NCBI GenBank assembly: GCA_002477565.1
Contig: DLQL01000002.1
Location: 4,468-29,856 of the forward strand
Origin: Flavobacteriaceae bacterium UBA7433
Lineage (GTDB): Bacteria > Bacteroidota > Bacteroidia > Flavobacteriales > Flavobacteriaceae
Direction: 5' to 3'
DNA length: 25,389 bases
Under the pieces are notes generated by a model that saw only the letters and a program-made list of their open reading frames with translations, had not been told where the DNA came from and made no database searches. Shown here piece by piece: positions 15,740-22,791 of this stretch. Positions within the stretch are counted from its first letter, which is position 1. Each line of letters begins with the position of its first letter. A program made the translations under genes and the position numbers.

Positions 15740-17244
15740 AAGCAATCAACCTCTTATTTCCCCACCAACTTTTCCAGCAGCACGAATTGTACAGCAATGG
15801 CCATCCGACTTATCTTGTGGAAGAGGCTCTTTTTTTTAAGGAGTTCAATTTCCACAAAATCAAGTTGGCTTTTCACAGAGCGTCCATGAAATCCCATGCG
15901 GCATATCTAAAAGAGAGCGGCGTGGACCTGCGGTACATCTCTTCTGATAAGGAACTTTCAGACATTCGCAAACTCTTGGTCTTCTTGGCAAAAGAAGGAG
16001 TGCAACAGGTGAACTACATCGACCCCACAGATTGTTGGCTCGAACGACGCATCGAAAAAACAGCTTTGGAACAGGGATTGCTTTTGAATGGTTTTGAAAA
16101 CCGCCTGTTTATCAACAGCAAAGAAGATTTAAAAAGTTTTTTCAAAGCGGAAAAAAAGTCCTTTTTTCAGACGACTTTTTACAAACAACAACGGGTCAAA
16201 AGAAACATACTGATCGATCAGAAAGAACAACCTATTGGAGGGAAATGGAGTTTTGATGCGGACAACCGCAAGAAATATCCCAAAGGGAAAACACCGCCAA
16301 GCATTCATTTTCCAAAGAAAGATGTCTATTGGGAGGAAGCAATCTCTTATGTCGAGACCTTTTTTCCGGACAATTTGGGACAGCTTCCAACAGCGCCAAA
16401 ATACCCCTATCACCATTCGGATACCGCTGCGTGGTTGGATCAATTTTTTGCAACGCGTTTCCAGGATTTTGGGCTGTATGAAGATGCCATCGTAGACCGG
16501 GAAACTTTTTTGAACCACAGCCTGCTCTCTCCTTTGTTGAATGTAGGGCTTTTTACACCGATGGAAATCGTCGAGAAAGCGGTTTTGTATGCCAAAAAAA
16601 ATGACATCCCCCTCAATTCGTTGGAGGGTTTTGTCAGGCAAATTATCGGATGGCGAGAATTTATTAGAGGGATGTACGAGTGCAAAGGGGTGGTTTCAAG
16701 AAATGCTAATTTTTGGGGCTTTGAACGAAAGATCCCCCCTTCTTTTTACAACGGAACTACGGGCATTGACCCGGTGGATGACACCATCAAAAAAGTACTA
16801 AAAGAAGGCTATTGCCACCACATTGAACGGCTGATGGTTTTGGGTAATTTTATGTTGTTGTGTGAATTCCACCCCACGGAAGTATACCGTTGGTTTATGG
16901 GGTTGTTTGTGGATGCTTATGATTGGGTGATGGTGCCCAATGTGTATGGAATGAGCCAGTTTGCAGACGGCGGGTTTTTTGCCACCAAACCTTACATCAG
17001 TGGCTCCAATTACATTTTAAAAATGAGCAATTACAAGAAGGGGCCATGGCAGTCTGCTTGGGACGGTCTTTTTTGGCGCTTTATGCACGTCAACAGATCT
17101 TTTTTTCTAAAAAACCCAAGGTTGGGCATGTTGGTCCGAACTTACGATAAGATGACCGAAGAGAAGAGACAGACCTTGCAAAAGAATGCGGAGGACTTTT
17201 TGCGTGGATTGGACCTAGAAAATGAGCAGGCTTCTTTGAGTTGA
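15736..17244 (+). CDS. (6-4)-photolyase-like protein (PhrB/CryB clade), apparently without Fe-S cluster ligands
   Basis: Belongs to the prokaryotic (6-4) photolyase / FeS-BCP group (deoxyribodipyrimidine photolyase-related). The 502-residue product begins with the group's N-terminal domain (LLFPHQLFQ), has TKPY and GMSQFADGGF (405-414) in the FAD/cluster region, and keeps the His-His pair in YCHHIERLMV (H361, H362), which corresponds to the catalytic histidine region of PhrB. Compared from memory with Agrobacterium PhrB, the segment that should carry three cysteine ligands is a short SNYKKGPWQSAWDGLF (from 431) with no Cys, and the first ligand position (near 346) is Pro. So this member probably lacks the 4Fe-4S cluster. 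It ends two bases before the convergent glnS gene. Confidence 0.86.
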   Translation: MKAINLLFPHQLFQQHELYSNGHPTYLVEEALFFKEFNFHKIKLAFHRASMKSHAAYLKESGVDLRYISSDKELSDIRKLLVFLAKEGVQQVNYIDPTDCWLERRIEKTALEQGLLLNGFENRLFINSKEDLKSFFKAEKKSFFQTTFYKQQRVKRNILIDQKEQPIGGKWSFDADNRKKYPKGKTPPSIHFPKKDVYWEEAISYVETFFPDNLGQLPTAPKYPYHHSDTAAWLDQFFATRFQDFGLYEDAIVDRETFLNHSLLSPLLNVGLFTPMEIVEKAVLYAKKNDIPLNSLEGFVRQIIGWREFIRGMYECKGVVSRNANFWGFERKIPPSFYNGTTGIDPVDDTIKKVLKEGYCHHIERLMVLGNFMLLCEFHPTEVYRWFMGLFVDAYDWVMVPNVYGMSQFADGGFFATKPYISGSNYILKMSNYKKGPWQSAWDGLFWRFMHVNRSFFLKNPRLGMLVRTYDKMTEEKRQTLQKNAEDFLRGLDLENEQASLS

Positions 17245-17246
17245 AT

Positions 17247-19340
17247 TTACAATGCATCTTCCAAAACACCTCTGACCATTGGGTTTTTGTCTTCTGTCTT
17301 TAAGCGTTGCAGTTCGTTGTCAAATTGTGCTTTCAAGGAAGGATTTCCCAGGAGGTATTTGACCACTTCCAGTTTGATAGTGGAATTGTTCATCTGCATT
17401 GTTTTTTCTAAAAAGGCAGTAAACAGCGCATTTGTTTGGGGCTCAATCCCTGCGCCTAAAACCAACAGACAGGTCAGCACTTCTTTGTTGGAGTTCGCAG
17501 TTGAAAAAGCGGGAAGCAAGGCTTCGAAAGGAATGTTTTTTGCCAATTCTGCGACCTCCGCTTTTAAGTCAGCACGCGCTTGGTCAGTTTTTGTTTTTAG
17601 GTATTTTCCTGCCAATGGGCCTGCTTTTTCCAATCCTTCGTTTTTTGCTGGCGCGACGGCTTTCTTTTCCATCTTCGCCCAAGAATCGGTCAAGCCTACC
17701 GTTTTGTTAAAGACCAAAGTAGTGGTCTTGCTGTCGGGGTCTACACAGAAATATCCTTTTCGTTGGAACTGGAATTTGTCTCCTGCAACCGCTTCTTGAA
17801 GACTCGGTTCTACAAAGGCCGAACCGATTGTTAAGGAGTTGGGGTTGACAAAATCTTTAAAATCTTTGTCTTTGTGTCCATCCGGTGCTTCGTCAGTAAA
17901 CAGACGGTCGTAGAGACGTACTTCTGCTTTCAGTGCATGTGGGATGGAGACCCAGTGCAACGTTCCTTTTACTTTGCGTTTGCTAGCTTTGGTGCCGCTT
18001 CCACTTTTGGAATCCGGATCGTAAGTACAGTGAACTTCAATCACTTTTCCATCGGCATCTTTGACGACTGCTTCTGCTTTGATGATGTAGGTGTTTTTGA
18101 GACGTACTTCCCCTCCCAATTTCAAACGGAAGAATTTCTTGTTGGCTTGCTCTCTAAAGTCTTCTTGCTCGATGTATATTTCTTTAGAAAAAGGCACTTT
18201 TCTAGTACCTGCATTTGGATCTTCTGGGTTGTTTTCGGCGAGAACCCATTCCTCTTCTCCTTTGGGATAGTTGGTGATGACCAATTTCAACGGATCTAAA
18301 ACAGCCATCACACGAGGAGCTGTTTTGTTGAGATCGTCTTTGATATGGTATTCCAACAGGGCCACATCGGTGACATTGTCTCTTTTGGAAATGCCAGCAG
18401 TCTCGCTAAATTTTCGAATGGCATTTGGAGTGTATCCCCTTCTTCTCAGTCCAGAAATGGTGGGCATGCGAGGATCGTCCCATCCGGTCACTACTTTTTC
18501 TTCGACCAATTGCAACAACTTCCGTTTGCTCATTACGGTATAGCTCAAGTTTCTTCTTGCAAATTCTCGTTGTTTGGGTCTCAAGCGGCTCGGGGAAATC
18601 ACTTGGTCCACATACCACTCGTACAAGTCGCGGTGGCTTTTGAATTCCAAGGTGCAAATTGAATGTGAAATTTGTTCTAGGTAGTCCGATTCTCCGTGGG
18701 TCCAATCGTACATCGGGTAGATGCACCAATCGTTTCCAGTTCTGTGGTGGGTTCTTTTTAAGATGCGGTACATGATGGGGTCTCGCATGTGCATGTTGGT
18801 GTGTTGCATGTCAATTTTTGCACGCAAGACATGCGAGCCTTCTTCAAATGCGCCGCTTTTCATTTTTAAAAATAACTCCATATTTTCCTCGACCGAACGT
18901 TCTCTGTTTGGGCCGTTGGTTCCCGGTTCTGTGGGGGTTCCTTTTTGCAGGGCCATCTCTTCCGATGATTGGTTGTCCACATAGGCCTTTCCCGCTTTGA
19001 TCAAGGCAATTGCCCAGTCAAAAAGTTGTTGAAAATAATCGGATGAAAAATATTCTTGGTCCCATTGGAAACCTAGCCATTGCACGTCTCTTCTGATGGC
19101 ATCTACATATTCTTGTTCTTCTTTGGCAGGGTTGGTATCGTCAAAACGCAAGTTGACAGGCGCGTTGTATTTCAATCCCAAACCAAAATTCAAACAAATA
19201 GAGGCAGCGTGTCCGATGTGCAAATACCCATTTGGTTCGGGGGGAAATCGAAAACGCAATTGATCAGGGGACAATCCGTTGCGCAGATCTTCCTCGATAA
19301 TTTGTTCTATAAAGTTCAAAGATTTTTTCTCTTCTACCAT
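17247..19340 (-). CDS. glnS: Glutaminyl-tRNA synthetase with helical C-terminal extension
   Basis: Charges tRNA-Gln with glutamine. From ATG at 19340 the product has 697 residues; the in-frame TTG at 19349 would add three residues and is less likely. The catalytic domain has PPEPNGYLHIGHA with HIGH at 41-44, the VMSKRKL form of the second signature, and WDDPRMPTISGLRRRGY between catalytic and anticodon domains. The two anticodon beta-barrels follow up to about 560. Beyond that come about 130 extra residues, rich in Ala/Lys/Leu and predicted helical, beyond the usual 555 or so. It may replace a YqeY-like tRNA-contact module but I could not assign it. It converges with the photolyase operon without a terminator between. 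Confidence 0.95.
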   Translation of the reverse strand: MVEEKKSLNFIEQIIEEDLRNGLSPDQLRFRFPPEPNGYLHIGHAASICLNFGLGLKYNAPVNLRFDDTNPAKEEQEYVDAIRRDVQWLGFQWDQEYFSSDYFQQLFDWAIALIKAGKAYVDNQSSEEMALQKGTPTEPGTNGPNRERSVEENMELFLKMKSGAFEEGSHVLRAKIDMQHTNMHMRDPIMYRILKRTHHRTGNDWCIYPMYDWTHGESDYLEQISHSICTLEFKSHRDLYEWYVDQVISPSRLRPKQREFARRNLSYTVMSKRKLLQLVEEKVVTGWDDPRMPTISGLRRRGYTPNAIRKFSETAGISKRDNVTDVALLEYHIKDDLNKTAPRVMAVLDPLKLVITNYPKGEEEWVLAENNPEDPNAGTRKVPFSKEIYIEQEDFREQANKKFFRLKLGGEVRLKNTYIIKAEAVVKDADGKVIEVHCTYDPDSKSGSGTKASKRKVKGTLHWVSIPHALKAEVRLYDRLFTDEAPDGHKDKDFKDFVNPNSLTIGSAFVEPSLQEAVAGDKFQFQRKGYFCVDPDSKTTTLVFNKTVGLTDSWAKMEKKAVAPAKNEGLEKAGPLAGKYLKTKTDQARADLKAEVAELAKNIPFEALLPAFSTANSNKEVLTCLLVLGAGIEPQTNALFTAFLEKTMQMNNSTIKLEVVKYLLGNPSLKAQFDNELQRLKTEDKNPMVRGVLEDAL

Positions 19341-19394
19341 CTTCAACAAGTTGTCGCGCCTTGCTCAAAGCCAAACACGGGGTTATGAAAGGCA

Positions 19395-19402
19395 CAAATT
19401 TA
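19395..19402 (-). promoter_or_regulatory. Probable -7 element of glnS
   Basis: On the minus strand this reads TAAATTTG, a full match to TAnnTTTG, about 55 bases upstream of the glnS start. The nearest upstream TTG motifs are 13 or 31 bases away, both outside the usual spacing, so the -33 part is not supported. Confidence 0.45.
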
Positions 19403-19492
19403 CAGAAAATAGAAACAATAGAATCCTTTTTGACAAGGGAACTTTTTTGAAAACCCACCTCTTTTGCAGCCAAATCTCCAAACACTTTTCTT

Positions 19493-19500
19493 AAATTTGT
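19493..19500 (+). promoter_or_regulatory. Possible -7 element of folB
   Basis: TAAATTTG matches TAnnTTTG and lies 16 bases before the folB start, so the leader would be only about 10 bases. A TTTG at 19464-19467 is 25 bases upstream, slightly too far for the usual -33 spacing. Confidence 0.4.
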
Positions 19501-19516
19501 GATCTGAAATGAAATT

Positions 19517-19876
19517 ATGGGAACAATCAAAGTAGAAAATATTCGGCTCTATGCCTACCACGGTTGTCTGGAGGAAGAAGCCAAAATAGGTTCAGAGTAC
19601 CGAGTAGATGTAGAAGTAAAAGCAGATTTATCAGCCTCATCGGTTTCTGATGAATTGGCAGATACGGTGGATTATGTGCACCTAAATTTGGTGGTAAAAG
19701 AAGAAATGGCCATTCGTTCCAAATTGCTTGAGCATGTTGCCCGAAGGATTGTACATCGCATCTTAGAGGAGCTTCCAAGTGTCGAAGCAGTAGACATCGC
19801 AGTTTCTAAGATCAATCCTCCGATCGGAGGAGAGGTCGCACAGGTGACTGTGGTCCTTTCTGAGCACAGAAACTAA
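19517..19876 (+). CDS. folB: Dihydroneopterin aldolase
   Basis: Converts dihydroneopterin to hydroxymethyl-dihydropterin and glycolaldehyde in folate synthesis; cytosolic, forms an octamer in the family. The 119-residue product is full length. It starts with IKVENIRLYAYHGCLEEEAKIG, split here as IKVENIRLYAYHG then CLEEEAKIG, which holds the family's glutamate region. DTVDYVHL is the substrate-binding tyrosine region, LLEHVARRI the helix, and VSKINPPIGG contains the catalytic lysine region. It diverges from glnS and precedes tRNA-Cys. Confidence 0.93.
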   Translation: MGTIKVENIRLYAYHGCLEEEAKIGSEYRVDVEVKADLSASSVSDELADTVDYVHLNLVVKEEMAIRSKLLEHVARRIVHRILEELPSVEAVDIAVSKINPPIGGEVAQVTVVLSEHRN

Positions 19877-19892
19877 TTTCACCAAAAAGTTC

Positions 19893-19922
19893 TTGTGCAA
19901 ACAGTAAAATTAACTAAATTTG
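19893..19922 (+). promoter_or_regulatory. Consensus promoter of tRNA-Cys
   Basis: TTG at 19893-19895 and TAAATTTG at 19915-19922 are 19 bases apart, matching the Bacteroidota consensus in sequence and spacing. The tRNA begins 10 bases after the -7 element, so the 5' leader is only a few bases. This fits a dedicated tRNA promoter behind folB. Confidence 0.82.
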
Positions 19923-19932
19923 CACCCCTAAT

Positions 19933-20006
19933 GGCGTTGTGGCCGAGTGGCTAGGCAGTGGTCTGCAACACCATCTACAGCGGTTCGAATCCGCTCGACG
20001 CCTCCA
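19933..20006 (+). tRNA. tRNA-Cys (anticodon GCA), CCA end encoded
   Basis: The acceptor strands GGCGTTG (19933-19939) and CGACGCC (19996-20002) pair over seven positions with one G-U. The anticodon stem GTGGT/ACCAT closes the loop CTGCAAC (anticodon GCA, with one G-U pair). The T arm is AGCGG-TTCGAAT-CCGCT. The discriminator is U at 20003, the identity base expected for tRNA-Cys, and CCA follows at 20004-20006. Confidence 0.96.
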
Positions 20007-20008
20007 GC

Positions 20009-20040
20009 AAAACCACCTTGTTTTTCAAGGTGGTTTTTTT
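20009..20040 (+). terminator. Rho-independent terminator of tRNA-Cys
   Basis: The hairpin AACCACCTTG / CAAGGTGGTT (stem of about ten pairs, loop TTTTT) is followed by a run of T residues ending at 20040. It begins directly behind the encoded CCA end. A weak overlapping palindrome at 20106-20130 lies further on, before the next gene. Confidence 0.9.
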
Positions 20041-20172
20041 AGTTCCTTTAACAGGATAAGTCCCTAAATTTCTGCATCTTTGTTTGAAAATACGTACCAA
20101 AAGAATGAATTTGTAAAAGAATTCACAAATAAAACGTAAATTCAACTCCCAAAATCTGTAATCTGCAATTTT

Positions 20173-21039
20173 ATGAGAGTTTACCCGATAGAAACTGGGC
20201 AACTAAAACTGGATGGAGGCGCGATGTTTGGCGTCGTACCCAAAACCATATGGCAACGCAGCAATCCGGCAGACGCAAACAACCGGATCAATCTGACGAT
20301 GCGTTGTTTGTTGATTGAAGACGGCAAGCGATTGCTCTTGATCGACACGGGAATGGGCAACAAGCAATCCGCAACCTTTTTTGAGCATTACTACTTGTCA
20401 GGAGCCCATACGCTTGATTGTTCTTTGGCGGATTTGGGCTTTCATAGAGATGACATTACCGACGTATTTTTGACACATTTGCACTTTGATCATTGTGGCG
20501 GAAGCATCCAATGGAATGCCTCCAAAACTGGCTACGAACCAGCGTTTAAAAATGCCAAATACTGGTCCAATCAAGCACATTGGAAATGGGCAACCCAACC
20601 CAATCCTCGTGAGAAAGCTTCTTTTTTGACAGAAAATATCCTGCCCATTGAAGAAAGTGGTCAGCTCCATTTTGTCGAACTCTCCAAGGAGCGGTATTCT
20701 TTTGTTCCAGCATTGGAATTGGAAGTATTGTGTGTCGATGGACACACGGAAAAACAAATGCTTCCAAAAATAAAGTACAAAGGAAAAACCCTTGTTTTTG
20801 TCGCGGATTTGATTCCGACCGTCGGACACCTACCCCTGCCTTATGTGATGAGTTACGATACCCGACCCCTCCTAACCATGAGTGAAAAAGCCTTGTTTTT
20901 AAACGAAGCCGCAGACCGGGGGTATTATTTATTTTTAGAACACGATGCACAGCATGAGTTGTGTACCGTTCATCATACAAAAAAGGGAGTGCGTCTCCAA
21001 AACAGCCATACTTTTAACGAAGTTTTCAATAGCTTTTAA
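20173..21039 (+). CDS. Metallo-beta-lactamase-fold hydrolase
   Basis: A cytosolic (no signal peptide) metal-dependent hydrolase; substrate unknown. The 288-residue product has the HxHxDH zinc motif as H102-L-H104-F-D106-H107 in FLTHLHFDHCGG. A further histidine ligand lies in VDGHTEKQ, the bridging aspartate in FVADLIPT, and the last histidine in LFLEHDAQH. The ordering and the N-terminal core resemble the AHL-lactonase/YtnP-like branch of MBL-fold enzymes, but nothing in the context supports a particular substrate. The S8 peptidase gene follows after 25 bases, suggesting co-transcription. Confidence 0.88.
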   Translation: MRVYPIETGQLKLDGGAMFGVVPKTIWQRSNPADANNRINLTMRCLLIEDGKRLLLIDTGMGNKQSATFFEHYYLSGAHTLDCSLADLGFHRDDITDVFLTHLHFDHCGGSIQWNASKTGYEPAFKNAKYWSNQAHWKWATQPNPREKASFLTENILPIEESGQLHFVELSKERYSFVPALELEVLCVDGHTEKQMLPKIKYKGKTLVFVADLIPTVGHLPLPYVMSYDTRPLLTMSEKALFLNEAADRGYYLFLEHDAQHELCTVHHTKKGVRLQNSHTFNEVFNSF

Positions 21040-21064
21040 AAAACTTCCAAAAACAACGATCACC

Positions 21065-22723
21065 ATGAGAATTTTAAAGACTTTTTGCATTGCTGCTTTT
21101 GTGACAGCTGCTTTGACGAGCTGTACCTCAATTCATAAAATTCCCGTTCCAGCGGGGATTGAAAACGCCATCAAAACACCCCCAAAATCAAGCCCTTTGA
21201 CTGTGAAAGAAAAACAAACTTGGGGACATGCCGATCTTGTCAAAGACAGCATTCCTGGAATGAGTGTTTCCCAAGCATATGCCTTTTTAAAAGGAAAGCC
21301 TTCTGAGGAAGTGATCGTTGCCATCAACGATTCGGGAGTGGACTTGAACCACGAAGATTTGAAAGACGTTTTGTGGACAAACCCAAAAGAAATTCCTGAA
21401 AACGGAATCGACGACGACAAAAATGGCTATACAGATGATCTGCACGGATGGAATTTCTTAGGCGGGATTTACGATGAAAATTTAGAAATCACGCGACTGA
21501 TCAAAATGAAATCGGTGAAGTTTGAAGGTAAAATATCCGAGCAAATTTCGGAAAGTGACAAAGATGACTACGCCGCTTACCTAAAGATGAAAGAAGAGTT
21601 TGATGAAAAATTGGGCGATGCCTCTAATTCTAAAAACAACTATAATTTTTATTACGACCTCTATAAAAACGCTCATGCTGCGATGATCAAAAGTACGGGA
21701 AAGGAAAATTACAAATTGGAAGATGTCCTCGCCATTGAAACTGAGGAAGAAATGCTGACCAAACAAAAAGAAATGACCTTGAGGGTTTTGCAAACAGGAA
21801 CCAGCTATACCGCCGAAATGGAACAGGTCAAAAAAGGAATTTCCTATTTCAGTTCTCAAGTAGACAGCCATTACAATTTGGACTTTCACCCAAGAACCCT
21901 TTTAGCAGACGATGCAAATGACTTCAGTACCAAATTTTATGGAGACAACAATCCAAACAACCGTCAAGACGATGAAATTCACGGAACACACGTTGCGGGA
22001 ATTGTACTCGCTTCCCAGAACAATGGAAAAGGAGTGGCAGGTGTTGCCAAAAACGTCAAGTTGATGACCGTTCGCTGTGTTCCCAATGGGGACGAATACG
22101 ACAAAGACGTTGCGCTTGGTTTTCGATATGCGGTAGACAATGGTGCCAAAGTCATCAATACGAGTTTTGGAAAATCGTATTCACCGCATGCAGCATGGGT
22201 TTATGAGGCGATCAAATATGCAGAAAAACACGACGTGTTGATTGTAAATGCCGCAGGGAACGATGCCAAAAACATCGATGTCAAGGCATCTTACCCAAAC
22301 GATGCTCCGGACCGAATTCATGAAATATCAGACAACATGATTACGGTAGGAGCGATGAGTTCCAGCTACGACGAACAGCTGTTGGCATCCTTCTCCAACT
22401 ATGGAAAAAGGAATGTTGACGTGTTTGCTCCGGGAGTAAAGGTATATGCACCGGTCCCAAATAATGGCTATCAATTTTTGAGTGGAACTTCTATGGCAGC
22501 TCCATCTACCGCAGGAGTGGCGGCATTACTTCGCTCTTACTACCCCAAATTGTCGGCGGCCCAAGTCAAACATATTTTGATGAATTCTGGCACAAAAATT
22601 GACTTCAAAGTACGCAAACCAGGAAGTGAAGATTTGGTCTCCTTGGACGAGCTGTGTGTTTCTGGACGCATCGTAAATGCACTCAACGCAGTGAAAATGG
22701 CAGCGGCAATGGTTCAAAAATAA
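21065..22723 (+). CDS. Subtilase (S8) lipoprotein with large insertion
   Basis: A serine endopeptidase anchored as a lipoprotein: the start at 21065 gives a signal peptide ending ALTSC (C20), while the open frame upstream to 20945 only overlaps the preceding gene. The catalytic triad is D89 (INDSGVDLNHED), H306 (EIHGTHVAGI) and S476 (SGTSMAAP); the oxyanion asparagine is in VNAAGND (N399 region). The 552-residue protein has about 217 residues between Asp and His where subtilisins have about 32. The extra part (about 130-300) is highly charged, mostly helical in character, and follows a GIDDDKNGYTDD calcium-type loop at 114-125. Bacteroidota S8 proteins with such an insertion are known, but its function is unclear. 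Confidence 0.92.
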   Translation: MRILKTFCIAAFVTAALTSCTSIHKIPVPAGIENAIKTPPKSSPLTVKEKQTWGHADLVKDSIPGMSVSQAYAFLKGKPSEEVIVAINDSGVDLNHEDLKDVLWTNPKEIPENGIDDDKNGYTDDLHGWNFLGGIYDENLEITRLIKMKSVKFEGKISEQISESDKDDYAAYLKMKEEFDEKLGDASNSKNNYNFYYDLYKNAHAAMIKSTGKENYKLEDVLAIETEEEMLTKQKEMTLRVLQTGTSYTAEMEQVKKGISYFSSQVDSHYNLDFHPRTLLADDANDFSTKFYGDNNPNNRQDDEIHGTHVAGIVLASQNNGKGVAGVAKNVKLMTVRCVPNGDEYDKDVALGFRYAVDNGAKVINTSFGKSYSPHAAWVYEAIKYAEKHDVLIVNAAGNDAKNIDVKASYPNDAPDRIHEISDNMITVGAMSSSYDEQLLASFSNYGKRNVDVFAPGVKVYAPVPNNGYQFLSGTSMAAPSTAGVAALLRSYYPKLSAAQVKHILMNSGTKIDFKVRKPGSEDLVSLDELCVSGRIVNALNAVKMAAAMVQK

Positions 22724-22791
22724 AGCCTACAGCAGAGTTTTACATGGCTTTTTACAGCCATTCCAAACAACCCTCTTTTTAAGATATAGAT

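Noticed and set aside
20106..20130. Overlapping palindromes before the MBL-fold gene as an operator
   Set aside because: Short and AT-rich; such matches are expected by chance in this composition and no second copy was seen.
22744..22761. Hairpin ATGGCT/AGCCAT between the S8 and M1 genes as a terminator
   Set aside because: Six-pair stem with no following T-run; at most a weak mRNA structure.
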